A stretch of DNA of 64,000 bases from NCBI RefSeq assembly GCF_038595005.1, contig NZ_CP151997.1, positions 682,001-746,000 on the forward strand, written 5' to 3'. Below, one piece after another: positions 1 to 8,184 of the stretch (the stretch's first letter is position 1; the number at the start of each line of letters is the position of its first letter). The position numbers and the translations under genes are program-made. Under the pieces are notes generated by a model. That model worked only from the letters and a program-made list of their open reading frames with translations, made no database searches and was not told the DNA's origin. This DNA comes from Chryseomicrobium sp. FSL W7-1435 (GTDB lineage Bacteria > Bacillota > Bacilli > Bacillales_A > Planococcaceae).

Positions 1-729
1 GCGCTAATTACCGGGGGAGATAGCGGGATTGGAAAAGCGGTAGCCATTGCTTTTGCAGCTGAAGGAGCCAATTTGGTCATTAATTATCTAGACGAAGATG
101 AAGATGCCAATGAGACAAAGCAGCTAGTAGAAGAGCGCGGTGGGAAAGTGCTGCTTGTTAAAGGAGACGTCTCTCAAGAAAACTTTTGTAAAGAATTGAT
201 AGATAAGACTGTAGAAGAGTTCGGTGGTCTGGATATCTTAGTGAACAATGCTGCTAAGCAGTTTCCTCAGAAGTCTCTTGAAGACATTTCAGCGGAACAG
301 TGGGATATTACGTATAAAACCAATATCTATCCAGTGTTCTATTTGTCCAAATTCGCTTTACCTCATTTGAAACAAGGGAGTTCAATCATTACTACAACTT
401 CTGTGACGACTTATCTGGGTAACGAAGAATTAATCGATTATGCTTCGACTAAAGGAGCAATTGTCGGATTTACACGCAGTTTAGCTCAAAACGTTGCCTC
501 AAAAGGAATTCGTGTCAATATGGTTGCACCAGGGCCGATTTGGACACCATTAATTCCAGCAACTTTTGACAAAGAACATGTCAAAGAGTTTGGTGTCGAT
601 ACGCCACTTGGTCGTCCAGGCCAGCCTCGTGATCTAGTTGGGGCATATGTCCTTCTTGCTTCAGAGGATGGTGCATATATGACAGGTCAGTGTATACATG
701 TAAACGGCGGCATGTGGATGTCTTCTTAA
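1..729 (+). CDS. SDR-family oxidoreductase, 5' end outside window
   Basis: The reading frame is open from base 1, so the gene starts upstream of the window; 242 codons are visible. The N-terminal NAD(P)-binding glycine motif TGGDSGIG is seen at once, followed by the NNAA motif and an active-site Y-x3-K (YASTKGA) after a Ser/Thr-rich strand. This is a classical short-chain dehydrogenase with a C-terminal GQxIHVNGG ending, resembling the YhdF/YhxC/general stress protein 39 group of Bacillus, which are often annotated as glucose 1-dehydrogenase-like. The substrate cannot be told from sequence. A strong terminator follows immediately. Confidence 0.92.
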   Translation, partial: ALITGGDSGIGKAVAIAFAAEGANLVINYLDEDEDANETKQLVEERGGKVLLVKGDVSQENFCKELIDKTVEEFGGLDILVNNAAKQFPQKSLEDISAEQWDITYKTNIYPVFYLSKFALPHLKQGSSIITTTSVTTYLGNEELIDYASTKGAIVGFTRSLAQNVASKGIRVNMVAPGPIWTPLIPATFDKEHVKEFGVDTPLGRPGQPRDLVGAYVLLASEDGAYMTGQCIHVNGGMWMSS

Positions 730-730
730 A

Positions 731-756
731 GAGTAGCCTCGGCTGCTCTTTTTTCT
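731..756 (+). terminator. Rho-independent terminator of the SDR gene
   Basis: An eight-base stem (GAGTAGCC / GGCTGCTC, one mismatch) with a two-base loop is followed by a run of T. It begins two bases after the stop codon. Confidence 0.85.
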
Positions 757-816
757 TTGTGCTAAACCGTGTACAATAGGACATGGAAAATTAACAGAGA
801 GAAGGCAATACATCAT

Positions 817-1935
817 ATGATCCTACAACAAACGCACCAACAAACACCTACCCAAGATGATTGGGAAGCGTATCTTGATATCCGACAACATGGTGGTTTG
901 ACACTTTCAAGCATTGAGTTAACCACAACTTATTTGTGCAATATGCGCTGCGAACATTGTGCTGTAGGAGATATTCTGGCACTCAAGGACCCAAACCCTA
1001 TTGCGATGGAGAAAATCTTTGCTAAATTGGATGACATCCCTCATTTACGTACACTTAGTCTCACAGGTGGAGAGCCTTTGTTTTCGAAAAAATCACTCGA
1101 CCAAGTGATTCTTCCGCTCCTGAAATATGCTAAATCTCGTGATGTGCGCACGCAAATCAACTCGAATCTGACGATGCCGTTTGAACGTTATGAAGCAATC
1201 GCTCCTTACCTTGATGTCCTTCATATCTCGCATAATTGGGGGACACTTGAAGATTTCATGGAAGGCGGGTTTACCAATATGCAGACTCCACCGCCTAAGG
1301 CTATTCGTAGAAGGCAGTTCGATAAGATGATTGAGAACAGTAGGCGTTTATCTGAATTAGGCGTATTTATTTCGGCTGAGACTATGCTCAACAAAAGGAC
1401 CCTTCCTTATATAGAAGAAATTCATCGACAAGTTGTAAATGAAATGAAGTGTAGTCGTCATGAAATTCACCCTATGTACCCAGTGAGCTTTGCTTCCAAT
1501 TTAGATGTGCTATCTCTTGAAGAGACAAGAGACGCCATTCACCGATTGCTCGATGTAAGAGACTCGGACAGTTGGATGTTATTTGGCACACTGCCTTTCT
1601 ATTCGTGCAACGCTTCTATAGAAGATCAACAGTTGCTCGCAAGACTACGCGTACAGAAAAATGTAACAGTACGAAATGATCCAGATGGTCGCTCACGATT
1701 GAATGTAAACATCTTTACGGGAGATGTCGCTGTGACGGATTTTGGAGAAGCTGCTAAAGTAGGTAATCTATTAGAAAATTCGTTGCCTGATATTTATAAA
1801 AGATGGGTAACGACTGAATCCGCGAGTTCAATGAATTGTCATTGTCCAGCTGTATCATGTTTAGGTCCGAACCTTCTTGTGAAAGAAGCCTATTATCCAA
1901 CAGTAGATTTTACAACTCGAACTGCTAAAATTTGA
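817..1935 (+). CDS. yfkAB: Radical SAM/CxCxxxxC motif protein YfkAB
   Basis: A radical SAM enzyme of about 372 residues. The SAM-binding 4Fe-4S motif C-x3-C-x2-C is seen as CNMRCEHC near the N terminus, followed by the GGEP motif (SLTGGEPLF). Near the C terminus CHCPAVSC gives the CxCxxxxC motif that defines the YfkAB family and probably binds an auxiliary cluster. The reaction is not known for the family. The start is placed at the ATG at 817, 12 bases after GAGAAGG; a longer frame from a GTG at 769 is unlikely because a -10-like TACAAT lies at 772-777, inside it. The gene is monocistronic between two terminators. Confidence 0.9.
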   Translation: MILQQTHQQTPTQDDWEAYLDIRQHGGLTLSSIELTTTYLCNMRCEHCAVGDILALKDPNPIAMEKIFAKLDDIPHLRTLSLTGGEPLFSKKSLDQVILPLLKYAKSRDVRTQINSNLTMPFERYEAIAPYLDVLHISHNWGTLEDFMEGGFTNMQTPPPKAIRRRQFDKMIENSRRLSELGVFISAETMLNKRTLPYIEEIHRQVVNEMKCSRHEIHPMYPVSFASNLDVLSLEETRDAIHRLLDVRDSDSWMLFGTLPFYSCNASIEDQQLLARLRVQKNVTVRNDPDGRSRLNVNIFTGDVAVTDFGEAAKVGNLLENSLPDIYKRWVTTESASSMNCHCPAVSCLGPNLLVKEAYYPTVDFTTRTAKI

Positions 1936-1938
1936 TAC

Positions 1939-1987
1939 AGACCCTGTACATAGTTTACGTAACTATTTGTGCAGGGTCTTATTTTTT
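1939..1987 (+). terminator. Rho-independent terminator of yfkAB
   Basis: A long imperfect hairpin (AGACCCTG...CAGGGTCT with inner pairing TAGTT/AACTA) ends in ATTTTTTG. It begins three bases after the yfkAB stop. Confidence 0.85.
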
Positions 1988-2091
1988 GTATACCCTTTGT
2001 CAATACTTAGTCTAAATATGATATATTTATGATTTATATAGTAAAATATATTTAATTTTATCAATTTCAATAATTTTAGTAGACTTTTCAC

Positions 2092-2143
2092 TTGTACAAT
2101 CTCTGTATATGAGTTATAACTAAGTTGTACAAAAGGTGTACAA
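2092..2143 (+). promoter_or_regulatory. Three TTGTACA-type motifs upstream of the DUF4397 gene
   Basis: TTGTACAA occurs at 2092-2099 and 2125-2132, and a partial copy TGTACAA at 2137-2143. The core TGTACA is itself palindromic. They lie in the AT-rich 235-bp gap before the surface-protein gene, 30-80 bases from its start, where an activator or repressor could bind. The cognate factor is unknown. Confidence 0.35.
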
Positions 2144-2171
2144 ACATTAAACAAGCAGAGGAGAGAAGAAG

Positions 2172-2972
2172 ATGAAAAAAATCTTGGTATCACTTGCAGT
2201 CGTCTTATCCATGGTATTTTCACTAGGAGCAACTGCTTTCGCTGACGATCATGAAGGCGCAAAAGTAAGAGTTGTCCATGCATCCCCAGATGCTCCAAAT
2301 GTTGATGTTTATGTAAACGGTGAATTGACATTAGAAGATGTTCCATTTAAAGCAGACTCAGGCTACTTAGATGTACCTGCTGGAACACATAGTGTGGAAG
2401 TATTTGCTGCTGGTAGTGAATACATGGAAGGCGAAGCGGTTTTACAACAGGACTTAACAGTTGAAGCTGGTAAAGCGTACACAGTTGCTGCAGCTAACTT
2501 AGTAGCATCTCTTGAGTTCGTTGTAGCTGAAGATTCTATGGAAGTATCAGAAGGTATGACAAAAATTCGTGTTGGACACTTATCACCAGATGCACCTACT
2601 GTTGATGTGGGTCTAATCGGTGGAGACGCAGTATTTTCTGGCGCTACGTTCCCTGGAATCACAGATTACATGGAATTAGAAGCGGGTACCTATGATCTTG
2701 AGATTCGTACTCCAGATGGTACACAAGTTCTTCCTTTAGAAGGAACTGAACTAGCTGCTGACACAGTATACAGTGTATTCGCGATCAACACTGCTGACTC
2801 TCTAGAAGTACTTGCTCTAGTAGACTACCAAGGTGCTGGTTCTCCTGAAGAAATGCCAGCGACAGGTCTTGGAACTCCTGAGCAAAACACGATGATGTAC
2901 CTATTAGTTGCTGGTGGATTAGTACTAGCAATGGGTGGAGCGTTTGCTTACCGTCGTAGTTTTCAAAACTAG
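2172..2972 (+). CDS. DUF4397-domain surface protein with sortase-type anchor
   Basis: A secreted protein of 266 residues. A signal peptide (about residues 1-24, cleaving after AFA) is followed by two DUF4397 units, each opening with a [V/G]xHxSPDAPxVDV motif (residues about 34-45 and 135-146). The C terminus has MPATG (about residue 229), a hydrophobic segment and a basic YRR tail, which is the layout of a sortase sorting signal although the usual Leu is Met. DUF4397 domains are predicted extracellular beta-sandwich modules of unknown role. The sortase gene overlaps the last 38 bases, strongly implying that this protein is its substrate. RBS GAGGAGAG precedes the ATG. Confidence 0.85.
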   Translation: MKKILVSLAVVLSMVFSLGATAFADDHEGAKVRVVHASPDAPNVDVYVNGELTLEDVPFKADSGYLDVPAGTHSVEVFAAGSEYMEGEAVLQQDLTVEAGKAYTVAAANLVASLEFVVAEDSMEVSEGMTKIRVGHLSPDAPTVDVGLIGGDAVFSGATFPGITDYMELEAGTYDLEIRTPDGTQVLPLEGTELAADTVYSVFAINTADSLEVLALVDYQGAGSPEEMPATGLGTPEQNTMMYLLVAGGLVLAMGGAFAYRRSFQN

Positions 2973-3585
2973 TTTCTTCCTTCTCGCGCTGCTCCTCTTT
3001 GCAGGCTGTGCGCCTGTTGATGAGGTAGCAGTGAAAACAGAGAATGTTGGATTTGATGTGGACGTTCCGAGTACGTCTGTAGAGCCAGTCGTTCAATCGA
3101 TTGCTCCACCCACTGAAAATCCTATCAATGCTGCCTTATCAAAAGGGATTTCTCCAAAGACCTTGCGAATTCCTGCTATCGATGTGGAAGCACCTGTTCA
3201 ACATCTTGGTACGAATAATTTAGGGGAAATGGCCGTTCCTGATGAAATTGATGAGGTTAGTTGGTTCGAACCTGGATACAATCCAGGACAAAACGGTCGT
3301 GCTGTCATTGCAGGACACGTAGATGGACTAGAAGGTCCGGCCATCTTTTGGGATTTAGCAGAATTACAGCCAGGCGATGTCATTGAAGTCGCAGGAGAAA
3401 ACGATGACCTTACATTTGAGATTTATAAGCTAGAGTCTATACCCCTTGCCCTAGCGGATGTTTCTGAAGTGTTCGGGTATACCTCTTCACCTGAACTCGT
3501 GCTGATCACATGCTCCGGTACCTACAACCGAGAGTGGGGAACACGCGAAGAACGATTGGTCGTCTATGCCAAACTTATTAATTAG
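2935..3585 (+). CDS. Class F-type sortase
   Basis: A sortase-family transpeptidase of 216 residues, probably the enzyme that anchors the preceding DUF4397 protein. The catalytic His is in AGHVD, the catalytic Cys in LITCSG and the Arg in EERLVVYA; spacing and small size fit class D/F sortases. A hydrophobic N terminus ends in LLFAGC, so it may be lipid-anchored through Cys25 rather than held only by a membrane helix; the lipobox is imperfect (Phe at -3). The first in-frame start is a GTG at 2935, inside the upstream gene and without a clear RBS. A downstream TTG at 2944 is possible. Translational coupling is likely. Confidence 0.85.
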   Translation: MERLLTVVVFKTSFFLLALLLFAGCAPVDEVAVKTENVGFDVDVPSTSVEPVVQSIAPPTENPINAALSKGISPKTLRIPAIDVEAPVQHLGTNNLGEMAVPDEIDEVSWFEPGYNPGQNGRAVIAGHVDGLEGPAIFWDLAELQPGDVIEVAGENDDLTFEIYKLESIPLALADVSEVFGYTSSPELVLITCSGTYNREWGTREERLVVYAKLIN

Positions 3586-3590
3586 TCTAG

Positions 3591-3624
3591 AAAAGGCAGT
3601 GTCTCATAAGGCATTGCCTTTTTG
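3591..3624 (+). terminator. Terminator of the DUF4397-sortase operon
   Basis: Stem AAAGGCA(G)TG / CATTGCCTTT followed by TTTTT, just after the sortase stop. Confidence 0.8.
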
Positions 3625-3694
3625 CATTGTGCAAAAAACTAGTTATTCCGCTATACTAGAACAATGTGAACTTGAAAAAGGAGCGGTATAGGAA

Positions 3695-4504
3695 ATGGAA
3701 TGGAAGAATATTTTACGTGGTTTTGCTATGGGTGTGGCAGATCTAATTCCTGGAGTAAGTGGCGGGACGATTGCTGTCATATTAGGTATCTATGACCGGT
3801 TAATTGCATCAATCAGTGGGTTTTTCAGTCGTGAATGGAAGCGTCATGCGTTATTTTTAATTCCTCTTGGCATAGGTATGGTCGTGACGATTTTGTCGTT
3901 GAGTCGTGTCATAGATTTTCTACTTGAGAATTATTATGCACCTACCCAATTTTTCTTTTTAGGACTTATAATTGGAATCATTCCAATGTTGTTTAAAGAA
4001 TTAGATTCACGAGCGGGTTTTAAATCCTCGTATTGGGTTGCGATTGCAATCGGAACTGTACTAGTGGCGAGTATGGCATTCATTCGACCAGCTGAAGCTG
4101 AATTAATCACAAACTTGTCACCTGCCACGACGGCGCTGCTGTTCTTCTCAGGTTGGTTAGCCAGTATGGCGATGTTATTACCGGGTATTAGTGGCTCATT
4201 CATCCTTTTATTGATTGGTGTGTATCCAACAGCAATTCGAGCATTGTCTGATTTGAACATTCCCTTGATTTTGATTATTGGAGCAGGGGTCGGAGTAGGG
4301 TTTATTGTAAGTAGTAAGATTATTCGTTATCTGCTTGCTCACAAACCAGGCATTACATTTGCCGTCATCATTGGACTTGTCCTTGGTTCATTGGCTGTCG
4401 TCTTCCCAGGGCTTCCTGAGAACGGCGTACAGTGGGGATTAAGTATATTGACGTTTGCAGCTGGATGGATTGTTGTGCATTTACTCAATCGCATTTCAGC
4501 CTAA
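3695..4504 (+). CDS. popT: DUF368 polytopic membrane protein, undecaprenyl-phosphate translocase family
   Basis: A membrane protein of 269 residues with about eight hydrophobic segments. The N-terminal signature GxADLIPGVSGGTIAVILGIYD and a second related repeat LLPGISGSFILLLIGVY identify the DUF368 family. Members in other bacteria (PopT) return undecaprenyl phosphate across the cytoplasmic membrane for reuse in envelope synthesis; that role is carried over here by family membership. A TATACT -10 lies upstream and an AAGGAGCGG-type RBS precedes the ATG. Monocistronic between terminators. Confidence 0.88.
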   Translation: MEWKNILRGFAMGVADLIPGVSGGTIAVILGIYDRLIASISGFFSREWKRHALFLIPLGIGMVVTILSLSRVIDFLLENYYAPTQFFFLGLIIGIIPMLFKELDSRAGFKSSYWVAIAIGTVLVASMAFIRPAEAELITNLSPATTALLFFSGWLASMAMLLPGISGSFILLLIGVYPTAIRALSDLNIPLILIIGAGVGVGFIVSSKIIRYLLAHKPGITFAVIIGLVLGSLAVVFPGLPENGVQWGLSILTFAAGWIVVHLLNRISA

Positions 4505-4545
4505 TGAAAAAGCATGTGTGCCTCGAAGGCATTCATGCTTTTTTG
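4504..4545. terminator. Bidirectional terminator between popT and the DinB-like gene
   Basis: AAAAAGCATG-T-GTGCC / GGCATTCATGCTTTTTT forms a long stem with A and T runs on either side, serving the two convergent genes. Confidence 0.85.
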
Positions 4546-4549
4546 TTTG

Positions 4550-5020
4550 TCATTTTTTTAATTGCCGCAAGTAGTGCCGGATTGTATCCAGATGAAGTCC
4601 TTCGTGGAAACAGCTAAACAACAAACAGCCCCCAACTGTATCAAACGTAATGCCTGATTTGTTCGTGAAAGGGTGTGAAAGTGGGGTGTTTAAATCGCTT
4701 TGATGACTCGCTTTGATGCGAGCCGACTGATCGACTAATTGCTGTCGAATTTCTTCGATAGAAGGGGGCGTCTCGTTCCAATCCGCGGGTTTCGTTCCTG
4801 CTGCAAATAATCGTGCATACTGATCCGGAAGGTGAATATCTTTCCCGGCGACTTCATAAGCAAGTCGTTCTTGAACGTAGACAATGTGTCCTAAGTTCCA
4901 GCGGATGGAATTGGAATAGCCTGGTGGTACGACATCCAGCAATTCCTCTGGTGTAGTATCTAACACTTTGACTGTCAATGAACGGACGGTATCCAAATGT
5001 GAAGCAAGGTATGGTTCCAT
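4550..5020 (-). CDS. DinB-family protein
   Basis: A four-helix DinB/YfiT-type protein of 156 residues. Metal-ligand candidates are the His in WNLGHIVY and the pair in HEGLHLDTI near the C terminus, the usual three-His pattern of the superfamily. The best start is the ATG at 5020, placed after AAGGAGG; the frame extends 22 codons further upstream but without an RBS. Members include thiol-dependent transferases and damage-inducible proteins of unknown function, so the substrate is open. It lies 37 bases behind the PucR-type regulator on the same strand. Confidence 0.8.
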   Translation of the reverse strand: MEPYLASHLDTVRSLTVKVLDTTPEELLDVVPPGYSNSIRWNLGHIVYVQERLAYEVAGKDIHLPDQYARLFAAGTKPADWNETPPSIEEIRQQLVDQSARIKASHQSDLNTPLSHPFTNKSGITFDTVGGCLLFSCFHEGLHLDTIRHYLRQLKK

Positions 5021-5057
5021 GTGTATAGCCTCCTTTTCATCTAGCATAGCACGAGTC

Positions 5058-6794
5058 TTATCGTATGGCGTCTTCGAAGAATTCAAGAGCTGTATGAAGG
5101 GCTAAGAGGTCCTCTACTTTTGTCAGCGTGCGGCCTGTAATTTCTTCTACTCGTTTCAAGCGATAAATTAATGTATTTGCATGGATGTGAAGCACTTCTG
5201 ACGTAACTTTCATTTGCTGGTTAGACTGGAAATACACACGAAGCGTCGTGACGAGTTCACCATTTTTGTCACGGTCATAGCGAAGTAGAGGCCCGAGTGT
5301 CTCTTCGATATAGCCCTCAAGTTCATTTTTCGGTGCTTGGAGCAACAAACGATGTATGCCTAATTCTTCGAAGCTGATGCAGATATCCTGAAGTTCTCGC
5401 TTCTCTATATAGCGCAGTGTCTGATAAGCTTCTTGAGTCGAATGATAGACTCGTCTCAGATGCGCATGGACTTTGCCAATACCGACTGCAACCGATCGAT
5501 CTGTTAATATCTTCAGCTCACCAAGCCAACTTCTCCAAATTGTCCGTATGTCACGAGCATCTTGCTCGCTCGTCAAGTGGATCAAGACCTTTAATTCACG
5601 ACTTTCTAATGATGTGAAGTGCGTATACCCCTGCAAATGTCGCGCTGCTTGTTGAATGACCTTTGGATATATCACTACTTTTTCAACTGGAGCATCGAAA
5701 CGGGCAATAGCGACAACAAAATTACCTTCGACTGGAAGGTAAAGGCGCTTAGCGAGTAGTGGTAAGTCTTCTTTTAAAACCCCTGAAAACAGTTGTTCGG
5801 CGAACTCTCCCCGCATCTGCAGTTGCGCATCCTCTATGGCTCTGCGTTTAATCAATTCCATCGCAAGAATACTACTCGCATGCTCAAGGGTATTGCTGTC
5901 AATTGCATCAAACGGTTCGTTTTTTGCGCAGGTCAACCAACCGATTGACTCTTGTCGAGAGCCTAGTCGGAAAGAGGCGAGGTAATACTCCGTCTCTTGG
6001 AGTTTGATCTGTTGGCGTGAATCATCATAGTGCATCTTTAAAATGGAGTGGAAATCAGGTGAGGAAGGAGGGACAGAGTAGTCTCCTTCTTCATTTAAGA
6101 CAGCGCATACTATGCTCAACTTATGGTCAATATAGGAAGTGATTTCCTCGAGCGATTTGCCGTTTAAAACAAGCTCCGTCAATTCCCTATGAATCGTCGA
6201 CGATCGCTGCAAAGCATAATTTACTCGTTTTACATCTGTCATCGCTTGTTCTTGCTTTTGATAGAGACGTGCATTCTCAAGTGTCAATGCTGCTTGTTGG
6301 GAGATGGCTTTCACAAGTTTTAAGTCTTCATCCGAGATTTCAACAGGTTTGAAGGCGTCTAATGTAATGACGCCCAAACACTGGCCTTTTACGAGAAGTG
6401 GTGCACATATTGTTGAATAGGGCATCGTTGGAACGGACAAAAGAAGATAGTTTTTATTTTCAGGCGATAATGTATTGGTCAGAGACGTTACTGAGTCGCG
6501 TCCTTGATAAAGTACGATTTCTTTTCGGATAAAACACTGGCCTGTCATCGATTCTCCTGGTTTTAAGGCTACTTTATCAATGATGGTTTTATCTAGGACC
6601 GTCGTTTTTTTAGCAATCAGACGTTGGCGTTCTTCATCGAATAGAAAGAGGACGCCTCCATCAATCGCTTCTACTTGCGAGACGCACACTTGGAGCAAGG
6701 ACTCGATGATCATATTGATATCGAGAGAGCTGTTCATGACGTTCGAAGCATACAGTAGAGATTCAAGTTGACGTTTCGATAAGGACTCGTTCAT
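5058..6794 (-). CDS. GAF-domain PucR-family transcriptional regulator
   Basis: A 578-residue regulator. Residues about 15-180 form a GAF sensor domain; a central region follows, and the C terminus carries the PucR helix-turn-helix (VYFQSNQQMKVTSEVLHIHANTLIYRLKRVEEITG). PucR/CdaR regulators generally activate catabolic genes in response to a small molecule. It starts 4 bases after the stop of the amidohydrolase upstream, with RBS AGAAGG, so the two are co-transcribed, and it probably controls the divergent amidohydrolase and AbgT units. Confidence 0.88.
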   Translation of the reverse strand: MNESLSKRQLESLLYASNVMNSSLDINMIIESLLQVCVSQVEAIDGGVLFLFDEERQRLIAKKTTVLDKTIIDKVALKPGESMTGQCFIRKEIVLYQGRDSVTSLTNTLSPENKNYLLLSVPTMPYSTICAPLLVKGQCLGVITLDAFKPVEISDEDLKLVKAISQQAALTLENARLYQKQEQAMTDVKRVNYALQRSSTIHRELTELVLNGKSLEEITSYIDHKLSIVCAVLNEEGDYSVPPSSPDFHSILKMHYDDSRQQIKLQETEYYLASFRLGSRQESIGWLTCAKNEPFDAIDSNTLEHASSILAMELIKRRAIEDAQLQMRGEFAEQLFSGVLKEDLPLLAKRLYLPVEGNFVVAIARFDAPVEKVVIYPKVIQQAARHLQGYTHFTSLESRELKVLIHLTSEQDARDIRTIWRSWLGELKILTDRSVAVGIGKVHAHLRRVYHSTQEAYQTLRYIEKRELQDICISFEELGIHRLLLQAPKNELEGYIEETLGPLLRYDRDKNGELVTTLRVYFQSNQQMKVTSEVLHIHANTLIYRLKRVEEITGRTLTKVEDLLALHTALEFFEDAIR

Positions 6795-6798
6795 GTTG

Positions 6799-7980
6799 TC
6801 ATCCTTCTAAATAATCAAATGTCACTTGGATCAGGACGTTTGCAGCATCCACCATTGCGCGTTCGTCAAAATCAAATTTTGGATGGTGGTGCGGGTAGGT
6901 CGCCCCGACTTCTGGATTTCCTGCTCCTGTGAAGAAAAATGCACCAGGGCGTTCTAATAAGAAGTACGAGAAGTCTTCTCCGCCCATGCTTGGTTGCATT
7001 TGATTGACATGCTCTGAACCGACGACCTTAGCTGCAGAGTTTGCAACAAGGCGCGCTTCTTGTTCGTGATTCACGACAGCAGGGTAGCCTTTAATGAAAT
7101 CAAATTCATATGTCGCACCGCTTCCCTCGCAAACACCTTTTAAAATGCGGTCCATTTCTTCGATAATCTGGTCTTGAACAACTGTGTCAAACGTACGCAC
7201 CGTGCCCCCAATTTCTGCGCTGTCAGGAATGACATTGAAAGCAGACCCGGCATGAAGAGTGGCTACAGTCAACACAGCAGGCTGTAACGGGTCGATGCGA
7301 CGACTGACAATCGACTGGAACTGGCTGACAACTTGAGTTGCCAAATAGAGACTGTCGATCGTTTCGTGAGGAGAGGCTCCGTGACCACCGCGACCGTTGA
7401 TTTTGATAGAGAATCTGTCGGCTGCTGCCATCGATGGACCAGGCGCCCACCCGATGTTTCCGCAAGGCATCATCGACCATAAGTGAGTGCCGAACACAGC
7501 GTCAACTCCTTCAAGACATCCTGCTTCAATCATAGGTTTTGCTCCACCTGGTGCTAACTCTTCTGCAAATTGATGGATGAGAACAACGTTTCCTGGCAGG
7601 AGTTCGCGGTTTGCTTGAAGTACTTTGGCTACTGCCAATAAAGTGGCTGTGTGTCCGTCATGCCCACATGCATGCATTTTTCCGGCTACTTTGGAACGGT
7701 ACGGGACATCTTTCTCATCTTGAATGGCCAGTGCATCAAAATCTGCTCGCAGTGCAACTGTTTTTCCAGGCTTTCCACCATAAATACGCCCAACGACACC
7801 TCGTCCACCGACGCCTGTCTCGACCTCGATCCCAAGTTCCGTTAAATAGTTGGCAATGAATTTTGGAGTTTCTACTTCTTCAAAAGAGAGTTCAGGGTTT
7901 TCATGGAAATGGCGACGGATAGCAACCATTTCATCGTATAAACCTTCGATTTGTTTGAATAACGTACTAATTGTAGACAT
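6799..7980 (-). CDS. M20-family amidohydrolase (AbgA/B, hippurate hydrolase-like)
   Basis: A 393-residue metal-dependent amidohydrolase. The dimetal-site motifs MHACGHDGHTA (around residue 104) and the glutamate pair FAEELAPGGA are present, followed by the M20 lid/dimerisation domain (GRGGHGASPHETID) and a C-terminal metal-binding GGEDFSYF. The subfamily hydrolyses N-acyl or N-aroyl amino acids such as hippurate, indole-3-acetyl amino acids or p-aminobenzoyl-glutamate. Divergent linkage to an AbgT transporter favours an imported N-acyl amino acid as substrate. RBS AGGTT is weak, before the ATG at 7980. Confidence 0.9.
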   Translation of the reverse strand: MSTISTLFKQIEGLYDEMVAIRRHFHENPELSFEEVETPKFIANYLTELGIEVETGVGGRGVVGRIYGGKPGKTVALRADFDALAIQDEKDVPYRSKVAGKMHACGHDGHTATLLAVAKVLQANRELLPGNVVLIHQFAEELAPGGAKPMIEAGCLEGVDAVFGTHLWSMMPCGNIGWAPGPSMAAADRFSIKINGRGGHGASPHETIDSLYLATQVVSQFQSIVSRRIDPLQPAVLTVATLHAGSAFNVIPDSAEIGGTVRTFDTVVQDQIIEEMDRILKGVCEGSGATYEFDFIKGYPAVVNHEQEARLVANSAAKVVGSEHVNQMQPSMGGEDFSYFLLERPGAFFFTGAGNPEVGATYPHHHPKFDFDERAMVDAANVLIQVTFDYLEG

Positions 7981-7999
7981 TTTTTAACCTCCATAAATT

Positions 8000-8157
8000 T
8001 TAATACTTTTCATTATACACTGATAATTTCCAATATCTATGGTTAGTTACACAAAGTAAGTTGAATATAGTTGTTAAATATCACAACTAACACAATTCTA
8101 TTTTGTTCAAACTCACATAGCTTTATTTGGGTAAAGCGTTATAATGAAAAGTATTAA
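8000..8157. promoter_or_regulatory. Divergent promoter region with 18-bp inverted repeat
   Basis: TATAATGAAAAGTATTAA occurs exactly on the + strand at 8140-8157 and on the - strand at 8017-8000. Each copy starts with a perfect -10 hexamer and points toward one of the divergent genes. The shared bases lie at the start of transcription, suggesting a common operator, possibly for the PucR-type regulator encoded downstream. Confidence 0.6.
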
Positions 8158-8184
8158 TTTTCAGAAAAATTGGGGGAGAACTGA

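Noticed and set aside
1963-2346. 127-codon - strand frame across the yfkAB-DUF4397 gap
   Set aside because: It is antisense to the DUF4397 signal-peptide region and to the yfkAB terminator, without RBS or recognisable protein features.
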